A DNA stretch of 64,000 nucleotides from Paratinospora sagittata (lineage: Eukaryota > Streptophyta > Magnoliopsida > Ranunculales > Menispermaceae), in assembly GCA_035771175.1 (NCBI GenBank), contig CM069605.1:18244288-18308287 (forward strand), read 5' to 3'. Position numbers and translations under genes: made by a program. Below the pieces are notes generated by a model, which saw nothing but the letters and a program-made list of their open reading frames with translations, was not told the DNA's origin and did not search any database. Below are positions 46,273 through 58,115 of the stretch, in pieces (positions within the stretch are counted from its first letter, which is position 1; each line of letters starts with the position of its first letter).

Positions 46273-47010
46273 ATTTTTGGTGCGCCTTCCGATGGAAATA
46301 ACAGAAGAACTAGAGATGACAATGGACGTTGTCAACGAAAAAGTCGGCGCAAGATTCCAATTAGGGAAGCATCAGTCAATGAACCAAACCAGAACACAAC
46401 AACAGACCCAGCCCCGAATAATGACCAAACTGACCATCTATTCTCTGAGGATGACCTCTTCGGCAACCTGGGTCAACCACAACCACATCAGTGTGAACAG
46501 GGAGTTCCGGCGAATCCACCTTCCTGGAACCTCCCAACCCAAGACAATACGGCGTACCAAAGGTTTCCAACTCTTGAGGTACCATGTCATCCAGTTCCAC
46601 AAGTCCCTATGAACCAACCGCAACAAAATTGGATGGCACCAAACTTTAGTAGACAGGATATCCCGATGAGTCCACTATTTCAAAATGTTCTGACTCAAAC
46701 ATATCCAACAGTCCAAGAGGTCCTAGTTAGGGAGTCCTCATATAATCAAACTAATTACCCTCCACCTATGAGTCAACCATACGGACAACATTTTCCACCA
46801 ATGTTTACAGTCTATCCTCCACCTATGAAGCAACCAACAAATCCATTTGACCAGTTAAATGTGATTGTATCTAGTCTTGCTCGAATACATGAGACCCAGA
46901 ATGCTTTGATAACATGTGTGAAAGGCATGGTAGAAGAACAAACATCTTCTCAACGTTCTTTTGTAACTAACAGAAGTTCTAGGACAAGCAATAGTAGGCG
47001 AGAAAATTAG
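46273..47010 (+). CDS. Unrecognised Gln/Asn/Pro-rich ORF, 5' end missing
   Basis: An uninterrupted frame of about 245 codons ends with a stop at 47008-47010. It has no ATG before 46609. It starts arginine-rich (DGNNRRTRDDNG, QRKSRRK), then reads DLFGNLGQPQPHQCEQG, NQPQQNWMAPNFSRQDI, YPPPMSQPYGQHFPPMF, FDQLNVIVSSLARIHETQ and ends in a Ser/Arg-rich tail. A basic, low-complexity protein with a short helical C-terminus could be the N-terminal part of a retrotransposon Gag, but no gag core is present and I do not recognise it. It lies between the Athila-type flank and the gypsy A leader. Being open over this length while all its neighbours are broken is notable. Confidence 0.4.
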   Translation: MFGAPSDGNNRRTRDDNGRCQRKSRRKIPIREASVNEPNQNTTTDPAPNNDQTDHLFSEDDLFGNLGQPQPHQCEQGVPANPPSWNLPTQDNTAYQRFPTLEVPCHPVPQVPMNQPQQNWMAPNFSRQDIPMSPLFQNVLTQTYPTVQEVLVRESSYNQTNYPPPMSQPYGQHFPPMFTVYPPPMKQPTNPFDQLNVIVSSLARIHETQNALITCVKGMVEEQTSSQRSFVTNRSSRTSNSRREN

Positions 47011-47773
47011 GAATGATTACTGGCATTATAATTTTTTTTATATATAAATGAAATGTTTGTTTGAGACTATGTTTGGTGGCCGACTTGCAACCATTCTTTC
47101 TTTTGTATCACTAACTTTGGAGTGGTATGGGACATAACAAAATTGGAGGATACTAAATAAATGTGGAAGTAAGAAAACCCACGACCTTGTGTGAAAAGAA
47201 ACATTTGGGGAAAGCTGCATTACTAACATTATCACCAAGTTTAAACGATATGGGACGAGTAAACTTGGACGATACTATTAGTGAACTCCTCTCCCGTCAA
47301 TGTTTTGTAGAGACCGTGTTCTTACAACTTAACTTGGTTGAAACCCTTATTACTAAATTCATGTTGTATGGGACACACAAATTTGGATAATAGTTGAAAA
47401 GACTAAGCAAAAGAGTTTGAATACATAAGATTGTGATAGAACGTTAGATTATGATATTTACCAATGCAAATCTTAGAACATTTATGACTCGTATGAATTT
47501 TCAAAGAAAAATATATGTATGTTCACAAAAACCAGAACCAAAACACTTGAAATACTTGCAAAGTTTTATACTTATTATATGAACATTCTAACCTTGGTTA
47601 ACACCATGGCCAAACATACTAGGCACATAAGATTCTTTGATTCCTCAACAAAAACCTTACACCATACTTAAAAAAATAGGTGGTTTTATATTACAGTACT
47701 CTCGAACTTATTGCTGAGAATATCATAACATTATACTTGGCTACGGTTCCTAAATCATGGTTTTATTTTCTCC
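47011..47773 (+). other. 5' leader remnant of gypsy A
   Basis: No coding frame. TATGGGA motifs at 47126, 47249 and 47367 (123 and 118 bp apart) recall the leaders of gypsies B and D. No primer site or 5' LTR precedes it, so the 5' end of gypsy A has been lost. Confidence 0.6.
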
Positions 47774-48939
47774 TTGCCAGTGAGAAAAATGCAAACCAGG
47801 AAGAGAGGAAGGCCACGCATAGTCTGTCCAACAGAGGAGACACCTCCTATAGCTCAAAATCAGAAACCGCCCCTCCGAGGACAGAGCAAGCCACACATGA
47901 CCCTGCCACTACTTCTGAGCAGGCAGTGCCACCTCAGCCCACATCCTTTGCCATGCCTTCGAGCATGGAAGTCTTTGTCACCGGATTTATCGAGGCGATG
48001 AAGGTAACTGTTCAGATAGCCGTTCGTGAGACTGTGGCCAACCAAGCAGTTATTGTACACTCACCTGTACGATTTGGGTCGGAGAGCCAAACCGACCAGA
48101 TCACGAAGTACAAACCACTACAACCCCTTACTTTTGCTGGCACCATTGATGCGGAGGAGGCGCAAAAATGGCTGAATGAGTCGAAGAAGGCTCTCGATGC
48201 TATGGGAGTCGACGAGCCTCGAAAGATTCCACTTGCATCCTACCAACTTGTTGGTGGAGCAAATACTTGGTGGATAACGGTGAATGAAGACCCATGGGTC
48301 AATATCGCAGACATGACTTGGCAGCAGTTCGAGTCATTGTTCATCGATGAGTACTTCCCTGGAGCTGTGAAGAGGCAGAAGCGCCAAAAGTTTGCAAGGC
48401 TATACCAAGGCAGCATGACAGTTAGAGAGTATGCTGTCAGGTTCAAAGAATTATCGGTCTACTCTCTCTCCACCATCTCAACGGAGCAAGATAAGACCGA
48501 GAAATTCTACAACGGCCTTCGTCTTGACATCCTACAAGCCCTATCGATCTTGGATCTCAAGATTTACAAGGAGGTCGTTGACAAGGCCATGAGCTTTGAG
48601 CAGGAGCAGAGAATGAATAGGGAAAAACGTCCTGCAACGTTTTCCAACAGGGCTCGCAGCAGGGCAACAAGAAGAAGCCCTACTATAATCAAAACCCAAC
48701 CATCCCAGCCCCTGTTCAGAAGAATGAGACAACGGCACCTCCGGCTGAACTGTCTAACCCTGGCCATCAGGGTTTTCGCAATCATGGTCGAGGAGGTTGT
48801 AATGGAAGGGGTGGCCGTCGCAACGGCAATGGCAGGGGTGGTGGTCAGCACCACTATCAACATGGCTATCAAAACTAGCAACAGGCGCCTCAGCAGCACA
48901 GGCCGACTTGTTATAACTGAGGCCAGCAGGGTCGTATAA
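47774..48939 (+). pseudogene. Gag of gypsy A, frameshifted
   Basis: The start at 47774 reads MPVRKMQTRKRGRPR, then the frame shifts near 47870 to RTEQATHDPATTSEQAV. The gag core is well preserved: EEAQKWLNESKKALDAMGVD, GGANTWWITVNED, MTWQQFESLFIDEYFP, MTVREYAVRFKELS, FYNGLRLDILQAL. After VDKAMSFEQEQRMNREKRP another frameshift leads into a Gly/Arg/Gln-rich tail. The zinc knuckle near 48900 is broken: its second Cys codon is a stop and its His is changed. Same family as gypsy C. Confidence 0.88.
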
Positions 48940-49061
48940 GAAATTCCTGCCCCCACCCTCAGCAACCGTGACAACCTGTTCCCGCTGTTCCAGTCCAACA
49001 AGCCCTACCTGTGGCTAATGCCCAACCCAGGTAGAACCAGCAGAACTAGGGGCAACGGAAT

Positions 49062-50092
49062 CAGGGCAGAGTGTTTGTCATTGCTCAACAACCCCTCTCA
49101 GACAATAATGTAGTCGAAGGTACATTTCTCTTGTTAAATACAATGGTGCACGTCTTATTTGATTCAGGTGCTACTCATTCCTTTATATCTTCTGCATTGG
49201 TAAGGCATTTAGGGTTGCATCCTGAACCCACAAACATCACAATCCATGTCACATCACCATTAGGATCTGCTACTGATGTGAATTTGCAGTCTTCTCGATG
49301 TGAGCTTCCAATGTTAGAACTGATAATATATGCAGATCTCTTTGTGATGGACATTGAAGACTTTGACATCATCCTCGGCATGAACCGGCTTACACCTCTG
49401 AATGCAAAGATCGATTGTATGAAGAAGCAAGTTCAGTTATCCTTGCCTACGAGGGAATTTGTCAAGATTCAGGGAACGAGAAAATGGATACACAACTCGA
49501 CTGTTGCACTTCTCAAGGCATAGCTTCGAGCTCTATCCCTTGGTGATGATAATGAATAACCAACACTGTACCTTCTCAAAGTACATAATGTCCAGGTAAT
49601 ATCTGAATTTCCAACGATTTTTCTAAATGACCTTCCTGGTCTGCCTCAGGTTAGGGAATTCGATTTGGAGATCAAACTCATACTTGGGACGGGGCCTATC
49701 TCAATTCCACCATACAGAATGTCCAACGTCGAGCTGGTTGAGTTGGACAAGCAACTAAAGGAATTAGAGAGTAATGGCTTCGTTAGGAAAAGTTCATCAC
49801 CCCTGGGGCGCTCCAGTTCTGTTTGTACGCAAAAAGGATGGTTCGTTACGACTTTGTATCGACTATCGCAAGTTGAATGACGCCACCATCAAGAACAAAT
49901 ACCCATTACCCATGATCGATGACTTGTTCGACCAACTTAGAGATGCCAAGTACTTCTTTAAGATTGATTTACGATCCGGTTACCATCAACTCCAGATCAG
50001 ATAGTCGGACATTACCAAGACAGCGTTTAGGACTTAGTACGGTCATTACGAGTTCTTAGTTATGCCGTTCAGTCTAACAAATGCACCTGCAG
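49062..50092 (+). pseudogene. Protease and first part of reverse transcriptase of gypsy A
   Basis: The protease frame (49071-49523) keeps LFDSGATHSFISSALVRHLG with the catalytic DSG and ends DFDIILGMNRLTPLNAKIDC. Reverse transcriptase starts around LPGLPQVREFDLEIKLILGT and [20 protein letters not shown]; a frameshift near 49800 leads to [20 protein letters not shown] and [14 protein letters not shown]. Two stops follow (50002-50004 and 50035-50037). The frame is cut in NAPA by a solo LTR with target duplication TGCAG. It continues at 52876. Confidence 0.9.
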
Positions 50093-52875
50093 TGTGACGC
50101 CCCGAAAATTATTTCATCTAGCCCATAACTCAATTGCATTTTGCCCAAACTCTATGTGTTGCCTTGATATGTTTGGTGTTTGTTTGATGGTTGTTTAATG
50201 TTTGTATATTTGATGCTTGATAATGTATATAAATATGTGCATCATAAATTGTATATGGGTCATGTTAAATTAAAGTATAATACATATGTTATTATTTATG
50301 CATAGGCCCATTAAACCATGAATGGATATGTGTTAGGATTGATTGAATAAAAGGATAACTGAAAATAAAAATTTGGTGTATTAAATGGATTGTACATTTA
50401 AAATACATGGGAGCATGAGATTGGTTAAAGTACATGTGGTTGGTATGGGTAGTATGAGACCAACACATGTCAAGTTGGTGCATGAAAATGGACAAGTGTT
50501 CCATGCCCTATTTTTCCTCACCAACACATGTCAAGGTTGGTGCATGAGAGTGGACAAGTGTCCCATGCCCTACTTCTCTTCCCCAAGGAAGTCTTAGAGG
50601 GTGAGATGAGTAGAGAGAAAGAAAAAAAGAAGAGAAAGGAAAGAAGAAGAGAAAGGAAAGAAGAAGAAAAAGAAAGAGGGAGTTGCTTTGAGGAAAATCT
50701 CTGCAACGTTTTCATCAAAGAGCTGGATCTTGAGGATATATGGTCCGATTGAGCTCAACAGTTTTTCGCAAGTTCGTAGCGTATGGTTATTCATTCTGGT
50801 CGGTGGAGATCTTGATTAGAGTTTTCTTCTAAGAGAGCTGGTCGGAAAGTCTGGATTTCTCGCGCAATTTCGATCAAACTAGTAGATATCCTAAATCTAC
50901 CGTTGGATGGATATGATATTTGGGTATGTGGTTTAAAACTGAACTTTCTGCATTATTAACGGTGGAGATGTTTATGGCTTCTGTATGTTGTGTGATATAG
51001 TCATCTAAGTTTGAGTATTTGTAGCAGGAAAAGAGAAATTATCTGATTAGAGACTTGTTCATCAAAGTGGCTTATCTTTTTGGTCCACTGTTGGATTGAG
51101 CTGATATTTGGACAGAAGGTTTGGTTTTTAACATAATTCAATCGGTACGGTTGATTTTGTGATTAAATATTTATGTTGGTAGATTGATACATCTGAACAG
51201 AATATTAAATGAAGAATTGGTAGGGTTGCTTGTATTAGACCTAAATTTAGAATATGAACTTAGACCTTTTCAAATAGCTTGCATGTCAACTATGTTGACC
51301 TAGTTGCCATTGTTGATGAACCCATGATGCAAAATCAGTGATATACATGGCTGAACATGGTGACCTAGTGTAAATCGGCAATATGGCCTAAGTATGGAAA
51401 ATTTCATATTTTAGGGCTTTTGATGCTTTTGGCCTAGAATCATTGAATTGATGCAACTTATGTTTAATTAAGCATGATTAGGGTTGATTATGCTACTGAT
51501 TTGGTGGTTGTGACCATATCATGGGTTATGCCTACTTGTGATCAAATGGCCCAATTTGAGCATGTTTATGCCTAAGGAATTGAAAATCAGTATTTTTGAA
51601 TAATAGAATGGTTTATGAATGAGAACTATGCATTAGAGGCCTAAGTTATGTGATTTGAGTTGAATGGTGGGATTAGATGAGATTTAGGCTTATTGTCTAT
51701 ATGTGGGTTGATTTAGGGTTGATGTGTAATGTCTATGTGATTGAGCATAGAAATTGATGTATGGTTGGATATTGATGAATGTTTCAGGACCTTGATTGGA
51801 TTGATTCGGTTTGGTGTCCGTGTGTGGTTAGATACTCTAGCGAGGCTTGGTTGTGAGTAGACTTCATTTAGGATTATATCTTTTATGTCATCATATCACT
51901 TATATATATTGTATGTTGAAAGCATGAATGTGTTCTAATGTTTTGAATGATGCATTGATTTGAGTAAACCTTATGACTTTGGTTGGGCCCATCTATCTGG
52001 CTAATAGGGGGACTTAACCTTGTCATAGGAGAGTTTTAAAAAGGAGATATTTGGGGATGATAACAGTACGGTGAAATAGACGTGCACTAGTAACCCCAAA
52101 TAAATATGATTGGGGTCAACGGTATGGTGAAATAGACGTGCACTAGTAACCCCAATGCATGTGGAATGTGGATCCAAATTGATAAGCTTTTACTTGCATC
52201 GAACTTATTATAAATGCTTGATATCTATATGTTATGAGCTTTTAATCATGCTACACATTGACATGCATACATGATATTTATTGATGAGTATTGATAGCAT
52301 ATTTGAATTCTATTCACTGGGCACCGTTGACTCACCCTCATTTTCCTCTTTCAGGTCCTTCTGTCCCGAATAAGGGCAAAGGAGTAGTCATATCTTGAGG
52401 GCCTTGCCTGCGAGAGAATCCAAGGCCTCGTTGTGAGTTGAGAGGCATTTTGATTGAATTGTGTTTGAAATTATGATGTATTATATTTTGGACTATGTAA
52501 TTATAACACTTACCACATTGTAGTATGGGTGAGTTGAGACTTGTTAGATAAACCATGTGGGCACATGAAGGTTTTTTTGTACCCATAGTTTTGGACTTTA
52601 TGTGTATGTCAATCTTGATGGACTGTAGGGATTATGACGGTTTTATTTATGGTTCATTTTTATGGAGTATCTCTTGTCTTGGATGACTAACACGGTTGGT
52701 AGTTTTGTTTAGTACCTTTTTATATTATGTCGTTGTTTGGGATAAGGCTCGTAGGGTCTCAACCACCTCACGGAGGTTGAGAAGTGGTTGGAGATGCCTA
52801 TGTCGGGTGCCCCGCCCCGGCATTCCGCACACCATTCCTTGCAGGGTTGGTGGTCCGGGGTGCGGGGTCTCCACA
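50093..52875 (+). mobile_element. Solo LTR of 2.8 kb inserted in the gypsy A reverse transcriptase
   Basis: Begins TGTGACGCCCCGAAAA and ends GGGGTCTCCACA; it is flanked by TGCAG at 50088-50092 and 52876-52880. Removing it restores the reading [11 protein letters not shown]. It has no primer site, polypurine tract or coding region. It contains a GA-rich stretch (50600-50690), a tandem duplication of about 66 bp (50458-50585), another of about 58 bp (52058-52156) and the shared motif CACTGGGC...GACTCACCC...TTTCAGGT (52315-52355). Size and termini fit a Tekay/Del-like gypsy family unlike the others here. Confidence 0.88.
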
Positions 52876-55292
52876 TGCAGCGTTCATGGATTTGTTGAAC
52901 CACATCTTCAGGTTATACTTAGACCGATTTGTGGTGGTCTTTGTGGATGATATCTTGATATATTCCTCAATCTAGGAAGACCATAAGATACATCTGAGGA
53001 TTGTCCTCCAGACCTTGGGAAGCCACCAGTTGTATGCGAAGTTGGGCGAAGCGAGTTCAATTCCTAGGTCATGTGGTTTCAGGCAATGGCATTGAGGTGG
53101 ATCCTTCAAAGGTTGAAGCGGTTTTAAATTGGAAGCAACCTATCACAGTTACTCAAATACAAAGTTTTCTTGGTTTGGATGGCTACTACAGACGCTTCAT
53201 CAAGGATTTCTCAAAGATTGTTGAACCTATGACCAAGCTCACTCGGAAAGACATACGATTCATCTGGAATCCTGCCTATGAATCGTCGTTTCAGGAATTG
53301 AAAAAGTGTCTCACGACAACACCGGTACTAATCACTTCACAAAATGGAGTTAGATTTTCACTATACATCGATGCCTCTCTCCAAGGCTTAGGTGCAGTAC
53401 TAATGCAAGAAGGCCAAGTTGTTGCATATGCTTCGAGGCAACTGAAGATTCATGAGGGCAATTACCTAAAATATGACTTAGAACTTGCAGCTGTCGTATT
53501 CGCACTTAAGTTATGGCGTCATTACCTATACGGTGAAAGGTTTGAGGTCTTCTCGGATCACAAGAGTCTTAGGTACATCTACACTCAGAGAGACCTAAAC
53601 CTCCGCCAAAGGCAATGGTTGGAATTCTTGAAAGATTATGACTTTCAACTCCAGTACCATCCCGGTAAGTCCAATGTTGTCGCAGATGCCCTGAGTAGAA
53701 AATCACATGTTGCTTGCACTCTTAACGTCGAGACGGGGAAGTTGGCCACAGAGATGGAGAATTTTAACCTACAACTAATTGAGAAGGGAGGAAGATCACG
53801 AATCTCTCAATTATCAGCCAACTTTGACTTGGTTGGAAAGATTTCAGCAGCTTAGGCCAACGACCCTATGTCAATGGAGAAATGATAACTTTTACTCAGC
53901 AGACAAGACCTTCCTCACTGGTCGGTCTCTGAAGATGGGGCCGTTTTCTACAAAAAAACGTCTCTGGCTACTGAAAGATCCTGAGGTTCGAAAAAAAGTG
54001 CTCACTGAAATGCACTGTTCGAGGTTCACTATGTATCGTGGGAGAAACAAGATGTACAAGGATGTCAAGCGACAATTCTGGTTTTCTGGAATGAAGAAGG
54101 CTATTGCAGACTTCGTTGCTAGATGTCTCGTTTGCCAGCAGGTAAAGGCAGAACGCAGACTTCCCTCTAGACTTCTCCAGCCTTTACCTATTGGAGAATA
54201 GTAGTGGGAGAACATTGCAATGGATTTTGTTACGGCCTTGCCTCGAAATAATAAAAGGCAAGATGCTATATGGGTTATCATTGATAGAATTACAAATTCT
54301 GCACACTTTTTGCCAATAAAGTTCATAAATAACCCCGCCAAGCTTGCCGAATTGTATGAAAGAGAGATCGTACGCTTCCATGGCATACCACTGACGATCG
54401 TCTCTGATCGAGACCCTCGATTCACATCAAAGTTTTGGCAAAGCTTCCAGAGTCGGATGGGTTCTAGGATCACCATGAGCACAACCTTTCAGCCTCAGGC
54501 TGATAGGCAGTCAGAGCGTCTTATCCAGATCTTGGAGGAAATGTTACGTCATTGCATTTTTGATTTTCATGACGGATGGGCAAAACACTTACATTTGACT
54601 GAGTTTGCATACAACGACAGCTACCAAACAAGTATCAGCATGGCACCGTACGAAGCTCTCTATGGTCGCCCTTGCAGATCTCCGGTATGCTGGCTAGTTA
54701 TGGAAGATCAACAGCAGTTGCGGCCTAAACTAGTTCAAGAGACTTCTAAGAAGATCACACTAGTAAAGGAGCGACTTCGTGTTGCACGAAGTCGCCAAAA
54801 GAGCTACGCTAACAAGCGGAGACAACCTTTAGAATTTGATAAGGTGAACTTGGTTTTTCTAAAAGTTCAGCTTACGAGAGGTGTCAAACACTTTGGGATC
54901 AAAGGAAAGTTCTCCCCACTGTATATCGGTCCATTTCAGATCATTGAACGTATTGGAAAACTAGCCTATTGTCTATCCCTTCCATCGTCCATGTCTAAAT
55001 TTCATGACCCTTTTTTCGTATCCATGCTTCAAAAGTATTGTCTTGATCCTTCACATGTCATCCATCTAGTCGAGGTTCGAGTTGAGAAAAGAAATAAGTA
55101 TCAGGAGAGAGCAATACAAATTCTGGATAGAGAGCGATACATATTCTGGATAGAAAAACTCAAGATCTAAGGCGACGTAGCATACCACTTGTGAAAGTGC
55201 TCTGGGATCACCAAGGAGTAAAGGAAGCAACATGGAAACTAGAATAAACAATTAAACTGAAATACCCTGAATTGTTTTCTAGTAATAATTGA
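52876..55292 (+). pseudogene. Second part of gypsy A pol: reverse transcriptase, RNase H, integrase, chromodomain remnant
   Basis: Reverse transcriptase: [21 protein letters not shown] (catalytic FVDD), then a stop; near 53040 about 17 bases are deleted, shifting the frame. RNase H is complete: [48 protein letters not shown]. Integrase: a frameshift near 53850, zinc site remnant with CLVCQQVKAE, a stop at 54199-54201, MDFVTALPRNN, VSDRDPRFTSKFWQSF, QSERLIQILEEML, APYEALYGRPCRSPVC, YIGPFQIIERIGKL. Near 55120-55157 a short duplicated ATTCTGGATAG shifts the frame into stops; the chromodomain can still be followed out of frame to SSNN and a stop at 55290-55292. The catalytic Asp and Glu residues of integrase appear present. 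Confidence 0.9.
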
Positions 55293-55380
55293 TGATGTGA
55301 TACATTGTACTTTTCACTTATCAATAAAATAATGGAACTTTGTTTTCAATATCTTAATATATTCTTTCATTTAAATAACT

Positions 55381-55884
55381 ATGCAGATGTCTGAAAATAA
55401 TGCCGATGAAGGTAATGATGCACACACGCAATGGTATCTTTGGCAACCTGTGGCGACTCCTTAAAGATCTGAGTCAAGCCACAACTACTTTGCATCACCA
55501 ACTTCATCGCCCCACAGACAACGATCCTTATCCAAGAGCGCATAGTTTTTTTGAAACAATCCTGTGCTCTCGACCTGGCAAGATCTCCTACCAAAATTGT
55601 CAGGGGGTCGGATTCGAGCAACAACACGAAAAAGCATTCCGCCGCTGAACCTACCTCCCCTGAAAAGCTTCAACTTGCAGAGCCCTACGCCGCCATCTGT
55701 GAGGCAAATGTCGAAACCTTCTGAGGACAAATCCGACTCCATTTGCTTTCCAGTGTTTAATGATATAGTGGATTCCACCGGCCACAGTGCTATTCAGGGG
55801 CCTTACAGGCACTACCCTGATCTTTGGAGTAATGACGAAGGTGGTGAAACTCACGCAGACAACAATCATCATTACACAGACTGA
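55381..55884 (+). pseudogene. Extra ORF after integrase, gypsy A copy
   Basis: A 168-codon frame starts MQMSENNADEGNDAHTQW, with SESSHNYFASPTSSPHRQ, then WQDLLPKLSGGRIRATTRKS, QSPTPPSVRQ, SEDKSDSICFPVFND and DSTGHSAIQGPYRHYPDL to a stop at 55882-55884. It has a few in-frame stops in the first third, at places where the gypsy C copy (28620-29138) mostly has sense codons, so the ancestral frame was probably open. The start lies in TGCAG-ATG, a possible splice acceptor, 89 bp after the pol stop. No known domain is recognised. Confidence 0.7.
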
Positions 55885-55903
55885 ATTTCGAGGGCAAAAT
55901 CCT

Positions 55904-55919
55904 TTTAAGGGAGGTAGAG
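55904..55919 (+). promoter_or_regulatory. Polypurine tract of gypsy A
   Basis: The purine-rich AAGGGAGGTAGAG directly before the LTR would prime plus-strand DNA synthesis. Confidence 0.8.
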
Positions 55920-57284
55920 TGTAATACCCTAGGATTGCACAAAAAATTAAATAAATTATGGAACTTCGGGCACCTTTTTGTTCTATAAAAAGAACCTCCC
56001 CCTCCCCTCATTTTCACACCAAACCAACTCTCTTCCTCTTGTTGGAATACTTTTCTCTCTCTCTCTCTCTCTTTCTCTTTCTCTCTCTCTCTCTCTCTCT
56101 CTATTGAAACTCTCTTCGCGGTGCAACGCGGTTCTGCTCGAGGGAAGGTGCCAGTTCAAGAAAGAGTTATTATCTGAGGGTAGGGAACGAAACATAGGTT
56201 TGCATTTCTTATAACTTTTATTAAAGTTTACAATCATTTATCATTATGTCTATTATTCATTTACACTGTATTATTGCGTATAATGTTCATACCTGTCATA
56301 CTTATGCCTGTATATTTGTGTTTATGTATTACACTGTTACTATGCCGGATTAGTGGTCAATCTAACTCAACCATACATTGTCTTGTCCTCAGTAACTTTA
56401 AATAGTGAACGGGAGGCAGCGTGCTGCTCTAGACGATTGGTACTTAAGTAGACCTTGTGTCTCACCTATCAAACTGGAGACTGATCTGGTTTGTCTTATT
56501 TGAAAGCTATCATCTTGTACAAATGATACTGAACAACCTAACTTTACACGTGGTGATACTGACTTGATAAGAATCACCAGACGTTACCGAATCCTGTCTA
56601 CTGTTAGTAAAGACCGAACCTGCTCATGCATTGGCATCATACATAAACACCAACTAGGTACGTAAGTGGCTTATGATCCACAAAAATAGTTAAAAGCAAT
56701 GCTCACTATTATTGATATTTCTCTGGAGAGGGACGTACAATGAGAACTCGGGTTTACCTAGGGAGGGACATCTGTACCTGAATCCAAGGCGTCGTTCCTG
56801 AGGAAGAACGTACAATGAGAACCCGGCTACACCTGGGGAGGGACATCTGTACGTGAACTCAGCGATGTACAATCATTGAACCATTACGAGACAGTGTCAT
56901 GCATATACATGTTGTATTGATTATGATGCTATGATGTGTTTATGTGATATTTGATTATGAGGTTTCCTTTATTAATTGTTATATTCACGAACTATTTTAC
57001 CCACTGGGCGAGTAGCTCACCCCGTTGTTATTAAATTTTTCTCAGGAGATTAGGGTGGACTGGGTGGAGGTTTTTGGGCCCACATTTTGTAACCTTTTAT
57101 TTATTCATTGGGGATTTTGGGAGGATGTTCCCTTTTTATTTCATGTACAAAAATATATTCTGAAATTAATAAAATCAGACTTGTACATTATTGTGTTCCT
57201 GCGCACTCGGTTATTGTTATAATGCATTCGCGCCCCGTCCGTGAGTGTTTCGTCGGTTTAGGCGCGTCCAAGCGGGGCGTGACA
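55920..57284 (+). repeat. 3' LTR of gypsy A
   Basis: Begins TGTAATACCCTAGG and ends GGCGTGACA; it is 1365 bp. It is very similar to 44305-45649 and to the inverted 27221-28585. Contains a (CT)n stretch (56054-56102), two repeats around gagggacatctgta (56728-56865) and the CACTGGGC...GCTCACCCC motif (57002-57044). It is followed by TCTAT (57285-57289), the same pentamer and the same Athila-type LTR sequence that follow the solo LTR at 45649. Confidence 0.9.
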
Positions 57285-57744
57285 TCTATAATATTCTTTG
57301 AAGGTTTGGAAAAAAATCATAAAGCATAAATAATTTGCATGATGTAGGTTTTTATTGAGTGGTCAAAATCTAATCATATAAATATGTTCTAACTTGGCAC
57401 TCGAGAGAGGAAGTTAGAGATTTGAGGATTTTTTACTTAAAAACTAGGAAAATAAATTAATAATAAATATATATATATATATAAGACATAGTTGAAGGTT
57501 AAGTGAAGTTGAACCTCTAGAATTCATCTCTATTGATTTTTTCCTTGATTTTAATTATTTGCTATTTCTTAGTTTTTATTGCATTGTTTTTATTTTAATT
57601 TGTTCTTAATTTTGATTATCTAGATAAAATTAGGGTTTGTAATTACGGTAATTAGTGAGAGTTAATCAATCCTTGAAGACGATAACTTGATTCTCATCAG
57701 TATAATATAATTTGACACCGTACGCTTGCGGTTGATCACGTGCA
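57285..57744 (+). repeat. Second copy of the Athila/Tat-type 3' LTR end
   Basis: Matches 45650-46103 over its whole length, ends CACGTGCA, and is followed by CTAATTCC in place of CCAATTCC. It differs by scattered substitutions and a longer (TA)n run (57467-57482). Confidence 0.88.
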
Positions 57745-57891
57745 CTAATTCCTTTTTTTTGTTCCATATGTGAAAGCATCAATAACAAAAAAAAAAATTG
57801 CTCCATATGCGGAAACATCAATAAAAAAAATAATACTTTTTTTTTCCTTCTGTATGTAAAAAAAAAAACATCAACCAAAAAAATATATATA
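57745..57891. repeat. Degenerate repeat with A and T runs
   Basis: About three imperfect units built from a T-run, gttccatatgtgaaagcatc-like sequence and an A-run, each 40-50 bp. The first unit equals the flank at 46104-46149. No gene. Confidence 0.5.
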
Positions 57892-58115
57892 TCTATACTA
57901 CTTATAATGCAAATACCCGTAAAAACTCACGGGGTGATCAATTTACCAATAATTCCTATGATGCCCCTATTTTTCTTCTTGCTTTTAACTGTTTCTTACA
58001 TTTTAATTTTTCCTGTTGATAGGTATATAGGTAATTTAACAATAAAAACTAAAATCTAATGTTGGATAATCTCAAAATAGCCGAATTTGTTGTCAACGTA
58101 TACAACTACTCCCCT
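57892..58115 (+). mobile_element. Candidate Helitron 5' end
   Basis: Starts TCTATACTACTTATAATGC directly after an A. The TC start, the CTATACTA wording and insertion after A fit plant Helitron 5' ends. A short acaaactcacgggg-like GC stretch follows. No 3' end with a hairpin and CTRR was found. Two copies of GTGCAACGCAC at 62728-62738 and 62813-62823 resemble sub-terminal Helitron sequence and may mark the far side. If so the element would run to about 62.8 kb and carry the gene fragment at 61.0-61.6 kb. Confidence 0.4.

Noticed and set aside
44305..55919. 44305-45649 as the 5' LTR of gypsy A
   Set aside because: It has TCTAT on both sides, is followed by Athila-type LTR and not a primer site, and the gypsy A leader only starts at about 47 kb.
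57841..57890. A- and T-runs as the poly(A) tail of a LINE
   Set aside because: No reverse transcriptase or endonuclease of LINE type is nearby, and the runs belong to a short degenerate repeat shared with 46104-46149.
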